Under the pieces are notes generated by a model. That model had not been told where the DNA came from. It did no database searches and saw nothing but the letters and a program-made list of their open reading frames with translations. The position numbers and the translations under genes were made by a program. Below are positions 11,264-23,519 of a stretch of DNA of 64,000 nucleotides, one piece after another (within the stretch, counting starts at the first letter, position 1; each line of letters starts with the position of its first letter). Source of the DNA: Magicicada septendecula (taxonomy: Eukaryota; Arthropoda; Insecta; Hemiptera; Cicadidae); assembly GCA_034769895.1 (NCBI GenBank), contig JAWRYS010000711.1, positions 1 through 64,000 of the forward strand, written 5' to 3'.

Positions 11264-11412
11264 ACTAAATATGAAAACTATGGAAAAAAGGGACTGATTT
11301 TCTGGGTATTGACCAAAGCAAACTAATTGAACAAAGATTAGATTAATTATTAATACAGACGACATAATAGGAAAGTTATTAAAAAAAAAATTATTCTATG
11401 AATTAAGATGAA

Positions 11413-12257
11413 ATGGATCAACAGAACACCAAGTTAAAAGAAACCAATCAAAAACAAATAAATGTTGTGAATAATAAATTAGACCAGCAGGAGGCTGAAA
11501 TAAAATTAATATTGCAAAGGCATAAGGAAATGGACCATCAGTTACTGAATGAAGCAATGGAAGATAAACTTGGCAAGATAATAGGAGTGCAATACAAGTG
11601 AATTTAAATAAGAAGTTATACCCAATACCCTATAAAGTAAGAGAGCATATAAAAGAAGAAATCGACAAAGGATTAGTAAAAATATATAATTGAAATAAGT
11701 CAGCCAAAACACACGAGCCCGTTAGTAGTAATTCCCATATAAGGATAAGTCCTTAATATTGTGTTTGGATGAGTATCAAATTAATCAGATGATAATTCCT
11801 GATAAGGCGTCCCCAAAGAATATAAGAGTAGTTTTAAAACGTTTTAATAACATCATTTTTTAATAATTGTAATGCTTTACCTGGATATTGGCAAATAGAA
11901 TTGCATCCAGAAAGTATAGAATATGTGAATGGTATAAGTTATCATTTCAAGAGAACGCCTTTTGGGCTGGTCAATAATGTGGCCATATTTATAGAATGAT
12001 TTGACTGAGTATGGGGCAAGAAGATTTTAGAATTTACTACGGTGGATGTCGATGAGTTAGCAATTGCATCAAACAGTTGGGAAGAACATTATAATAGAAT
12101 TAAGAGGGTACTTACCAGATTGGGGAAAAATAGAATGACACTCAAGTTAAATAATTTCATAGCCAGTAGAATTAAATTGTGTGGATTTATAGTAATTAAA
12201 TACCAAGATGGAAAGGTTAACGAGACATAAAATATTAATCAGATTCGCCCGTATAAA
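11413..12257 (+). mobile_element. Ty3/gypsy-type pol fossil, unit 4
   Basis: Same fossil RT segment, with the G state at offset 408 that marks the alternating units. Confidence 0.85.
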
Positions 12258-14183
12258 TAAAGTAATAATTAAAAGAAAAATAATTCTAAGATAAATCACA
12301 CATGAAATTTATAACCAGGATTGGGAAGGTGAAATTAAAAAGAAAAGAAAACAATGTTGTATTCATGTTTTTTAGCCATGAAAGTAGGCACAATTGTTAA
12401 AACGTACTTATTATATTGATGTAAAACCAGTTGGTTTGACTAATGTTATTTTAATCCATAAATGAGTGTGTAAGATACGGTGATTTGTGATAGTGATGAA
12501 CCATATTTGTTGTGTTAATAAAAAAAAAACAATTTATGTAAAGAACTTTGTTATATACAATTAGTGAATTAATCAGATGTTTTCAATATTAATGTTAGAC
12601 CATGGTTGTGATAAGAAATTAATTATTTCAAAATCTCATATCAAATTATATCTGAGATTATGAAATAAGGGAAGGTATTATGTACTGCTGTTAAAATACA
12701 CCACAGTACATAAGAATAAAATAATGATTTTAAAAGAAGAAAAGGTATAAATTTAATAGTATGGTGAACATATGTTAGAATTGTAAACAAAAAAAACTGA
12801 GATGTTAGTCACGACCAACATAGAGGTGGATTCCAATATTACATAGAACAGCATTAAGAAATATGTGTTGACAATTATTATATTAAATTTGAAATAAACA
12901 TTAAAATAAAATGAAAGATTAATAGAATAGTAATCTAAAATATACTAATTATAATGGATAATGTATAAAATCAAATAAATGTAATTAATAATAATTAATA
13001 AAATTATATGTTTTTAAGAGTCATATGATGGAAAAATGTGACGAATGTAGTTAGGTATCTAAATGGCAAATTGTAAATTGTTAGAATTGAATTGTATTCA
13101 AATGGAAGAAAATTTGTTTAGTCTAATTTTATATGTAATAAGATACACATCAAAAAGTTTAATTTTATATTTCAGAAGATACACATTAAAAGAGTCTAAT
13201 TTTTATTTAAGAAGATACACATCAAAGAGTTTAATTTTGTATTTAATATAGGAAACATTAAAAGAAGAGAGTTAACATTGATATTCAATCTAATAAACAT
13301 ATAAGAGTATAAACCTGTAACATTGAAAGAATTTTAATTTTTATACAACTTAATAAACATCAATATTTTCAAGAAGTTTGAGTATATCATTTATAGAACA
13401 CCGATATAAAGGAGGAAGCCTGTCCTGGAATATAATTTGATAGTCAACACAATAAAATTCGATATTTAAAAGAAGAATCAATTTAGTAATCCAAAAAGAA
13501 GATAGAATTCGACATTTAATCTAATAAAAAATACCAGAGAAGGAATAAAACACGAAGCCTTTCATTATATTTAAGATGATAAACATAAGCAAGAATTGAA
13601 CCCATTGCAGTTGTGAAGAGCTCAGATTCAAACTATTCACATTTACACGGTAGATATTATTACCTTATTATTTATTAAAAAATGTATGCACTAACGTTAT
13701 TTGGTACGGATTAAAGAAAAGAATAAACCATTCACAGTGTTAAATAATATAAATCAAATTAGTAATGGTCAACCCTGAGATAGAGTTTTCTTTTTATGAG
13801 CAGATAGAAATACCATACAAATAATAAAATAACAGTACATTAAATGACACAACCAACGTGGAACATATCTTAATTACAATACTTGTAAATAAATATCAGT
13901 AAATGGCACCCACACGTGAAAGCAAAGATTTTCTTTAAGCCAGCACCAAATAACATAAATTAAATAATAGACAATAGTGCCAAACTGAATTAATTAAATT
14001 ACAGTAAAATAATTTTGTTAAATTTGATTAGAATAAAAAATTTACTTGTAGTTAAATTAATTTAAATATTGTAACATGGCTAACAAACCAGAGCAAAGAT
14101 AGGAAAGTAATAGTGCTGAAGAGGAGGAAATTGAAAGGAAACAGCCACCTAAGAAAATTGAACAAATAACTTGGAGAGATATT

Positions 14184-15032
14184 ATGGATGCAATAAATGC
14201 TGGATTTGACCAACAAAATGCTAATTCTAACCAGTTAAAGGCTCTAATAACCAGTAAATTTGACCAGCAAAATGCTAATCATAACATGTTAATGGCTAGA
14301 TTTGACCAACAAAATGATAATTTTAACCAGTTAAATGCTAAATTTGACCAATTCAGGACTGAGATTAAGGCTTTTTCTGAGCAACAAAATGCTTTCAGGT
14401 TTGAGATTACTAATTATACTAACCAGTTAAAGGCTGAAAGGATACAGTCAATAGAACCAATAAAAGAAAATAACGATCAAAAAGGGGAACAAGTAAGTCC
14501 GAAAACAGAAGAGAGTAGTAAGGAAATAGAAAATAAAGAAGACAAAAGTGTATTATTATCTAAGAATAAATATAGCAGACACAAAGAGAATAATAAGTAT
14601 GTGGAAAAGAAGACGAAGAAAATAGGTAAAAGACGTCCCAAGAAACAGAAAAATGCACAGGAAGAATTAGATATGATTAGCAGTGGTTTAATTAATGTAT
14701 TTAATCTCACAATCATTAATTACAGGGAAATTACTGAATCAAAAAATCGTAGAAAAAACTTAACCAAATTAATATTTAAATTAAAAATACCAGATAAAGA
14801 AAAACTTAACAAAAGGTCAGTGACATCACCGATAAATAATATACCATTAACACATCTGTATAGTAAACCAGATGATAGAGTGATGGATCTAAACTTTGAT
14901 ACCATTGCAAACTTTATAGAAGCAAACTTGCTATACAGGGTAACAGAGAGATATTTAACAAGAACAGAAATCATTATGGACACAATAATAATCCGTGCAA
15001 CACGGACAACTTATGTATTTGACAACGGATGA
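14184..15032 (+). CDS. Gag-position coiled-coil protein, 282-codon form, unit 4
   Basis: Identical in product to unit 1. The homologous long-form region starts at 14076. Confidence 0.6.
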   Translation: MDAINAGFDQQNANSNQLKALITSKFDQQNANHNMLMARFDQQNDNFNQLNAKFDQFRTEIKAFSEQQNAFRFEITNYTNQLKAERIQSIEPIKENNDQKGEQVSPKTEESSKEIENKEDKSVLLSKNKYSRHKENNKYVEKKTKKIGKRRPKKQKNAQEELDMISSGLINVFNLTIINYREITESKNRRKNLTKLIFKLKIPDKEKLNKRSVTSPINNIPLTHLYSKPDDRVMDLNFDTIANFIEANLLYRVTERYLTRTEIIMDTIIIRATRTTYVFDNG

Positions 15033-15181
15033 ACTAAATATGAAAACTATGGAAAAAAGGGACTGATTTTCTGGGTATTGACCAAAGCAAACTAATTGAA
15101 CAAAGATTAGATTAATTATTAATACAGACGACATAATAGGAAAGTTATTAAAAAAAAAATTATTCTATGAATTAAGATGAA

Positions 15182-16026
15182 ATGGATCAACAGAACACCA
15201 AGTTAAAAGAAACCAATCAAAAACAAATAAATGTTGTGAATAATAAATTAGACCAGCAGGAGGCTGAAATAAAATTAATATTGCAAAGGCATAAGGAAAT
15301 GGACCATCAGTTACTGAATGAAGCAATGGAAGATAAACTTGGCAAGATAATAGGAGTGCAATACAAGTGAATTTAAATAAGAAGTTATACCCAATACCCT
15401 ATAAAGTAAGAGAGCATATAAAAGAAGAAATCGACAAAGGATTAGTAAAAATATATAATTGAAATAAGTCAGCCAAAACACACAAGCCCGTTAGTAGTAA
15501 TTCCCATATAAGGATAAGTCCTTAATATTGTGTTTGGATGAGTATCAAATTAATCAGATGATAATTCCTGATAAGGCGTCCCCAAAGAATATAAGAGTAG
15601 TTTTAAAACGTTTTAATAACATCATTTTTTAATAATTGTAATGCTTTACCTGGATATTGGCAAATAGAATTGCATCCAGAAAGTATAGAATATGTGAATG
15701 GTATAAGTTATCATTTCAAGAGAACGCCTTTTGGGCTGGTCAATAATGTGGCCATATTTATAGAATGATTTGACTGAGTATGGGGCAAGAAGATTTTAGA
15801 ATTTACTACGGTGGATGTCGATGAGTTAGCAATTGCATCAAACAGTTGGGAAGAACATTATAATAGAATTAAGAGGGTACTTACCAGATTGGGGAAAAAT
15901 AGAATGACACTCAAGTTAAATAATTTCATAGCCAGTAGAATTAAATTGTGTGGATTTATAGTAATTAAATACCAAGATGGAAAGGTTAACGAGACATAAA
16001 ATATTAATCAGATTCGCCCGTATAAA
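15182..16026 (+). mobile_element. Ty3/gypsy-type pol fossil, unit 5
   Basis: Same fossil RT segment as units 1-3, with A at offset 408. Confidence 0.85.
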
Positions 16027-17952
16027 TAAAGTAATAATTAAAAGAAAAATAATTCTAAGATAAATCACACATGAAATTTATAACCAGGATTGGGAAGGTG
16101 AAATTAAAAAGAAAAGAAAACAATGTTGTATTCATGTTTTTTAGCCATGAAAGTAGGCACAATTGTTAAAACGTACTTATTATATTGATGTAAAACCAGT
16201 TGGTTTGACTAATGTTATTTTAATCCATAAATGAGTGTGTAAGATACGGTGATTTGTGATAGTGATGAACCATATTTGTTGTGTTAATAAAAAAAAAACA
16301 ATTTATGTAAAGAACTTTGTTATATACAATTAGTGAATTAATCAGATGTTTTCAATATTAATGTTAGACCATGGTTGTGATAAGAAATTAATTATTTCAA
16401 AATCTCATATCAAATTATATCTGAGATTATGAAATAAGGGAAGGTATTATGTACTGCTGTTAAAATACACCACAGTACATAAGAATAAAATAATGATTTT
16501 AAAAGAAGAAAAGGTATAAATTTAATAGTATGGTGAACATATGTTAGAATTGTAAACAAAAAAAACTGAGATGTTAGTCACGACCAACATAGAGGTGGAT
16601 TCCAATATTACATAGAACAGCATTAAGAAATATGTGTTGACAATTATTATATTAAATTTGAAATAAACATTAAAATAAAATGAAAGATTAATAGAATAGT
16701 AATCTAAAATATACTAATTATAATGGATAATGTATAAAATCAAATAAATGTAATTAATAATAATTAATAAAATTATATGTTTTTAAGAGTCATATGATGG
16801 AAAAATGTGACGAATGTAGTTAGGTATCTAAATGGCAAATTGTAAATTGTTAGAATTGAATTGTATTCAAATGGAAGAAAATTTGTTTAGTCTAATTTTA
16901 TATGTAATAAGATACACATCAAAAAGTTTAATTTTATATTTCAGAAGATACACATTAAAAGAGTCTAATTTTTATTTAAGAAGATACACATCAAAGAGTT
17001 TAATTTTGTATTTAATATAGGAAACATTAAAAGAAGAGAGTTAACATTGATATTCAATCTAATAAACATATAAGAGTATAAACCTGTAACATTGAAAGAA
17101 TTTTAATTTTTATACAACTTAATAAACATCAATATTTTCAAGAAGTTTGAGTATATCATTTATAGAACACCGATATAAAGGAGGAAGCCTGTCCTGGAAT
17201 ATAATTTGATAGTCAACACAATAAAATTCGATATTTAAAAGAAGAATCAATTTAGTAATCCAAAAAGAAGATAGAATTCGACATTTAATCTAATAAAAAA
17301 TACCAGAGAAGGAATAAAACACGAAGCCTTTCATTATATTTAAGATGATAAACATAAGCAAGAATTGAACCCATTGCAGTTGTGAAGAGCTCAGATTCAA
17401 ACTATTCACATTTACACGGTAGATATTATTACCTTATTATTTATTAAAAAATGTATGCACTAACGTTATTTGGTACGGATTAAAGAAAAGAATAAACCAT
17501 TCACAGTGTTAAATAATATAAATCAAATTAGTAATGGTCAACCCTGAGATAGAGTTTTCTTTTTATGAGCAGATAGAAATACCATACAAATAATAAAATA
17601 ACAGTACATTAAATGACACAACCAACGTGGAACATATCTTAATTACAATACTTGTAAATAAATATCAGTAAATGGCACCCACACGTGAAAGCAAAGATTT
17701 TCTTTAAGCCAGCACCAAATAACATAAATTAAATAATAGACAATAGTGCCAAACTGAATTAATTAAATTACAGTAAAATAATTTTGTTAAATTTGATTAG
17801 AATAAAAAATTTACTTGTAGTTAAATTAATTTAAATATTGTAACATGGCTAACAAACCAGAGCAAAGATAGGAAAGTAATAGTGCTGAAGAGGAGGAAAT
17901 TGAAAGGAAACAGCCACCTAAGAAAATTGAACAAATAACTTGGAGAGATATT

Positions 17953-18801
17953 ATGGATGCAATAAATGCTGGATTTGACCAACAAAATGCTAATTCTAAC
18001 CAGTTAAAGGCTCTAATAACCAGTAAATTTGACCAGCAAAATGCTAATCATAACATGTTAATGGCTAGATTTGACCAACAAAATGATAATTTTAACCAGT
18101 TAAATGCTAAATTTGACCAATTCAGGACTGAGATTAAGGCTTTTTCTGAGCAACAAAATGCTTTCAGGTTTGAGATTACTAATTATACTAACCAGTTAAA
18201 GGCTGAAAGGATACAGTCAATAGAACCAATAAAAGAAAATAACGATCAAAAAGGGGAACAAGTAAGTCCGAAAACAGAAGAGAGTAGTAAGGAAATAGAA
18301 AATAAAGAAGACAAAAGTGTATTATTATCTAAGAATAAATATAGCAGACACAAAGAGAATAATAAGTATGTGGAAAAGAAGACGAAGAAAATAGGTAAAA
18401 GACGTCCCAAGAAACAGAAAAATGCACAGGAAGAATTAGATATGATTAGCAGTGGTTTAATTAATGTATTTAATCTCACAATCATTAATTACAGGGAAAT
18501 TACTGAATCAAAAAATCGTAGAAAAAACTTAACCAAATTAATATTTAAATTAAAAATACCAGATAAAGAAAAACTTAACAAAAGGTCAGTGACATCACCG
18601 ATAAATAATATACCATTAACACATCTGTATAGTAAACCAGATGATAGAGTGATGGATCTAAACTTTGATACCATTGCAAACTTTATAGAAGCAAACTTGC
18701 TATACAGGGTAACAGAGAGATATTTAACAAGAACAGAAATCATTATGGACACAATAATAATCCGTGCAACACGGACAACTTATGTATTTGACAACGGATG
18801 A
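17953..18801 (+). CDS. Gag-position coiled-coil protein, 282-codon form, unit 5
   Basis: Identical in product to unit 1. The homologous long-form region starts at 17845. Confidence 0.6.
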   Translation: MDAINAGFDQQNANSNQLKALITSKFDQQNANHNMLMARFDQQNDNFNQLNAKFDQFRTEIKAFSEQQNAFRFEITNYTNQLKAERIQSIEPIKENNDQKGEQVSPKTEESSKEIENKEDKSVLLSKNKYSRHKENNKYVEKKTKKIGKRRPKKQKNAQEELDMISSGLINVFNLTIINYREITESKNRRKNLTKLIFKLKIPDKEKLNKRSVTSPINNIPLTHLYSKPDDRVMDLNFDTIANFIEANLLYRVTERYLTRTEIIMDTIIIRATRTTYVFDNG

Positions 18802-18950
18802 ACTAAATATGAAAACTATGGAAAAAAGGGACTGATTTTCTGGGTATTGACCAAAGCAAACTAATTGAACAAAGATTAGATTAATTATTAATACAGACGA
18901 CATAATAGGAAAGTTATTAAAAAAAAAATTATTCTATGAATTAAGATGAA

Positions 18951-19795
18951 ATGGATCAACAGAACACCAAGTTAAAAGAAACCAATCAAAAACAAATAAA
19001 TGTTGTGAATAATAAATTAGACCAGCAGGAGGCTGAAATAAAATTAATATTGCAAAGGCATAAGGAAATGGACCATCAGTTACTGAATGAAGCAATGGAA
19101 GATAAACTTGGCAAGATAATAGGAGTGCAATACAAGTGAATTTAAATAAGAAGTTATACCCAATACCCTATAAAGTAAGAGAGCATATAAAAGAAGAAAT
19201 CGACAAAGGATTAGTAAAAATATATAATTGAAATAAGTCAGCCAAAACACACGAGCCCGTTAGTAGTAATTCCCATATAAGGATAAGTCCTTAATATTGT
19301 GTTTGGATGAGTATCAAATTAATCAGATGATAATTCCTGATAAGGCGTCCCCAAAGAATATAAGAGTAGTTTTAAAACGTTTTAATAACATCATTTTTTA
19401 ATAATTGTAATGCTTTACCTGGATATTGGCAAATAGAATTGCATCCAGAAAGTATAGAATATGTGAATGGTATAAGTTATCATTTCAAGAGAACGCCTTT
19501 TGGGCTGGTCAATAATGTGGCCATATTTATAGAATGATTTGACTGAGTATGGGGCAAGAAGATTTTAGAATTTACTACGGTGGATGTCGATGAGTTAGCA
19601 ATTGCATCAAACAGTTGGGAAGAACATTATAATAGAATTAAGAGGGTACTTACCAGATTGGGGAAAAATAGAATGACACTCAAGTTAAATAATTTCATAG
19701 CCAGTAGAATTAAATTGTGTGGATTTATAGTAATTAAATACCAAGATGGAAAGGTTAACGAGACATAAAATATTAATCAGATTCGCCCGTATAAA
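18951..19795 (+). mobile_element. Ty3/gypsy-type pol fossil, unit 6
   Basis: Same fossil RT segment, with G at offset 408. The short-class block loss lies downstream, outside this segment. Confidence 0.85.
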
Positions 19796-21568
19796 TAAAG
19801 TAATAATTAAAAGAAAAATAATTCTAAGATAAATCACACATGAAATTTATAACCAGGATTGGGAAGGTGAAATTAAAAAGAAAAGAAAACAATGTTGTAT
19901 TCATGTTTTTTAGCCATGAAAGTAGGCACAATTGTTAAAACGTACTTATTATATTGATGTAAAACCAGTTGGTTTGACTAATGTTATTTTAATCCATAAA
20001 TGAGTGTGTAAGATACGGTGATTTGTGATAGTGATGAACCATATTTGTTGTGTTAATAAAAAAAACAGATGTTTTCAATATTAATGTTAGACCATGGTTG
20101 TGATAAGAAATTAATTATTTCAAAATCTCATATCAAATTATATCTGAGATTATGAAATAAGGGAAGGTATTATGTACTGCTGTTAAAATACACCACAGTA
20201 CATAAGAATAAAATAATGATTTTAAAAGAAGAAAAGGTATAAATTTAATAGTATGGTGAACATATGTTAGAATTGTAAACAAAAAAACTGAGTTGTTAGT
20301 CACGACCAACATAGAGGTGGATTCCAATATTACATAGAACAGCATTAAGAAATATGTGTTGACAATTATTATATTAAATTTGAAATAAACATTAAAATAA
20401 AATGAAAGATTAATAGAATAGTAATCTAAAATATACCAATTATAATGGATAATGTATAAAATCAAATAAATGTAATTAATAATAATTAATAAAATTATAT
20501 ATGTTTTTAAGAGTCATATGATGGAAAAATGTGACGAATGTAGTTAGGTATCTAAATGGCAAATTGTAAATTGTTAGAATTGAATTGTATTCAAATGGAA
20601 GAAAATTTGTTTAGTCTAATTTTATATGTAATAAGATACACATCAAAAAGTTTAATTTTATATTTCAGAAGATACACATTAAAAGAGTCTAATTTTTATT
20701 TAAGAAGATACACATCAAAGAGTTTAATTTTGTATATAATATAGGAAACATTAAAATAAGAGAGTTAACATTGATATTCAATCTAATAGACATATAAGAG
20801 TATAAACCTGTAACATTGAAAGAATTTTAATTTTTATACAACTTAATAAACATCAATATTTTCAAGAAGTTTGAGTATATCATTTATAGAACACCGATAT
20901 AAAGGAGGAAGCCTGTCCTGGAATATAATTTGATAGTCAACACAATAAAATTCGATATTTAAAAGAAGAATCAATTTAGTAATCCAAGAAGAAGATAGAA
21001 TTCGACATTTAATCTAATAAAAAATACCAGAGAAGGAATAAAACACGAAGCCTTTCATTATATTTAAGATGATAAACATAAGCAAGAATTGAACCCATTG
21101 CAGTTGTGAAGAGCTCAGATTCAAACTATTCACATTTACACGGTAGATATTATTACCTTATTATTTATTAAAAAATGTATGCACTAACGTTATTTGGTAC
21201 GGATTAAAGAAAAGAATAAACCATTCACAGTATTAAATAATATAAATCAAATTAGTAATGGTCAACCCTGAGATAGAGTTTTCTTTTTATGAGCAGATAG
21301 AAATACCATACAAATAATAAAATAACAGTACATTAAATGACACAACCAACGTGGAACATATCTTAATTACAATACTTGTAAATAAATATCAGTAAATGGC
21401 ACCCACACGTGAAAGCAAAGATTTTCTTTAAGCCAGCACCAAATAACATAAATTAAATAATAGACAATAGTGCCAAACTGAATTAATTAAATTACAGTAA
21501 AATAATTTTGTTAAATTTGATTAGAATAAAAAATTTACTTGTAGTTAAATTAATTTAAATATTGTAAC

Positions 21569-22525
21569 ATGGCTAACAAACCAGAGCAAAGATATGAAAG
21601 TAATAGTGCTGAAGAGGAGGAAATTGAAAGGAAACAGCCACCTAAGAAAATTGAACAAATAACTTGGAGAGATATTATGGATGCAATAAATGCTGGATTT
21701 GACCAACAAAATGCTAATTCTAACCAGTTAAAGGCTCTAATAACCAGTAAATTTGACCAGCAAAATGCTAATCATAACATGTTAATGGCTAGATTTGACC
21801 AACAAAATGATAATTTTAACCAGTTAAATGCTAAATTTGACCAATTCAGGACTGAGATTAAGGCTTTTTCTGAGCAACAAAATGCTTTCAGGTTTGAGAT
21901 TACTAATTATACTAACCAGTTAAAGGCTGAAAGGATACAGTCAATAGAACCAATAAAAGAAAATAACGATCAAAAAGGGGAACAAGTAAGTCCGAAAACA
22001 GAAGAGAGTAGTAAGGAAATAGAAAATAAAGAAGACAAAAGTGTATTATTATCTAAGAATAAATATAGCAGACACAAAGAGAATAATAAGTATGTGGAAA
22101 AGAAGACGAAGAAAATAGGTAAAAGACGTCCCAAGAAACAGAAAAATGCACAGGAAGAATTAGATATGATTAGCAGTGGTTTAATTAATGTATTTAATCT
22201 CACAATCATTAATTACAGGGAAATTACTGAATCAAAAAATCGTAGAAAAAACTTAACCAAATTAATATTTAAATTAAAAATACCAGATAAAGAAAAACTT
22301 AACAAAAGGTCAGTGACATCACCGATAAATAATATACCATTAACACATCTGTATAGTAAACCAGATGATAGAGTGATGGATCTAAACTTTGATACCATTG
22401 CAAACTTTATAGAAGCAAACTTGCTATACAGGGTAACAGAGAGATATTTAACAAGAACAGAAATCATTATGGACACAATAATAATCCGTGCAACACGGAC
22501 AACTTATGTATTTGACAACGGATGA
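21569..22525 (+). CDS. Gag-position coiled-coil protein, 318-codon form, unit 6 (reference copy)
   Basis: Unrecognised protein in the place of gag, between the primer-site-like motif and the pol remnant. Residues 1-36 are Glu/Lys-rich and polar. Residues 44-120 form a predicted coiled coil, with FDQQN at 44, 62 and 76 and a related FDQF at 90. Spacings are 18, 14 and 14 residues, and the 14-residue repeats equal two heptads with Phe and Leu in core positions. Residues 121-177 are a charged linker. Residues 178-192 are strongly basic (KKTKKIGKRRPKKQK), suited to nucleic-acid binding or nuclear import. Residues 193-318 form a Lys/Ile/Asn-rich end of unknown fold. There is no Cys-His zinc knuckle and no recognised capsid motif. 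At this AT content a frame of 318 codons is very unlikely by chance. The gag identity is inferred from position only. Whether it is translated is unknown. Confidence 0.65.
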   Translation: MANKPEQRYESNSAEEEEIERKQPPKKIEQITWRDIMDAINAGFDQQNANSNQLKALITSKFDQQNANHNMLMARFDQQNDNFNQLNAKFDQFRTEIKAFSEQQNAFRFEITNYTNQLKAERIQSIEPIKENNDQKGEQVSPKTEESSKEIENKEDKSVLLSKNKYSRHKENNKYVEKKTKKIGKRRPKKQKNAQEELDMISSGLINVFNLTIINYREITESKNRRKNLTKLIFKLKIPDKEKLNKRSVTSPINNIPLTHLYSKPDDRVMDLNFDTIANFIEANLLYRVTERYLTRTEIIMDTIIIRATRTTYVFDNG

Positions 22526-22674
22526 ACTAAATATGAAAACTATGGAAAAAAGGGACTGATTTTCTGGGTATTGACCAAAGCAAACTAATTGAACAAAGAT
22601 TAGATTAATTATTAATACAGACGACATAATAGGAAAGTTATTAAAAAAAAAATTATTCTATGAATTAAGATGAA

Positions 22675-23519
22675 ATGGATCAACAGAACACCAAGTTAAA
22701 AGAAACCAATCAAAAACAAATAAATGTTGTGAATAATAAATTAGACCAGCAGGAGGCTGAAATAAAATTAATATTGCAAAGGCATAAGGAAATGGACCAT
22801 CAGTTACTGAATGAAGCAATGGAAGATAAACTTGGCAAGATAATAGGAGTGCAATACAAGTGAATTTAAATAAGAAGTTATACCCAATACCCTATAAAGT
22901 AAGAGAGCATATAAAAGAAGAAATCGACAAAGGATTAGTAAAAATATATAATTGAAATAAGTCAGCCAAAACACACAAGCCCGTTAGTAGTAATTCCCAT
23001 ATAAGGATAAGTCCTTAATATTGTGTTTGGATGAGTATCAAATTAATCAGATGATAATTCCTGATAAGGCGTCCCCAAAGAATATAAGAGTAGTTTTAAA
23101 ACGTTTTAATAACATCATTTTTTAATAATTGTAATGCTTTACCTGGATATTGGCAAATAGAATTGCATCCAGAAAGTATAGAATATGTGAATGGTATAAG
23201 TTATCATTTCAAGAGAACGCCTTTTGGGCTGGTCAATAATGTGGCCATATTTATAGAATGATTTGACTGAGTATGGGGCAAGAAGATTTTAGAATTTACT
23301 ACGGTGGATGTCGATGAGTTAGCAATTGCATCAAACAGTTGGGAAGAACATTATAATAGAATTAAGAGGGTACTTACCAGATTGGGGAAAAATAGAATGA
23401 CACTCAAGTTAAATAATTTCATAGCCAGTAGAATTAAATTGTGTGGATTTATAGTAATTAAATACCAAGATGGAAAGGTTAACGAGACATAAAATATTAA
23501 TCAGATTCGCCCGTATAAA
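22675..23519 (+). mobile_element. Ty3/gypsy-type pol fossil, unit 7
   Basis: Same fossil RT segment. This is the rightmost unit with A at offset 408. Confidence 0.85.

Larger units (their letters stand above)
7539..11307 (+). repeat. Array unit 3 (3,769 bases)
   Basis: I saw no difference from unit 2 on reading. It is part of the homogeneous block of units 2-5. Confidence 0.95.
11308..15076 (+). repeat. Array unit 4 (3,769 bases)
   Basis: Matches units 2, 3 and 5 except for G at offset 408 (position 11715). That state is otherwise seen in units 6, 8 and all later units. Confidence 0.95.
15077..18845 (+). repeat. Array unit 5 (3,769 bases)
   Basis: Last member of the homogeneous left block. 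It has A at offset 408 and G at offset 2432. Confidence 0.95.
18846..22569 (+). repeat. Array unit 6 (3,724 bases, short class)
   Basis: Lacks a block of about 45 bases in the noncoding stretch between the RT remnant and the LTR-like part. Carries several single-base states not seen in units 1-5, including A at offset 1936. It has the long 318-codon form of the gag-position frame. Closely matches unit 8. Confidence 0.95.

Noticed and set aside
20133-20465. Minus-strand frame of 110 codons in units 6 and 8, 70 codons in several later units
   Set aside because: Lies in noncoding AT-rich sequence, changes length between units and has only hydrophobic, low-complexity residues. No start context or domain supports a gene.
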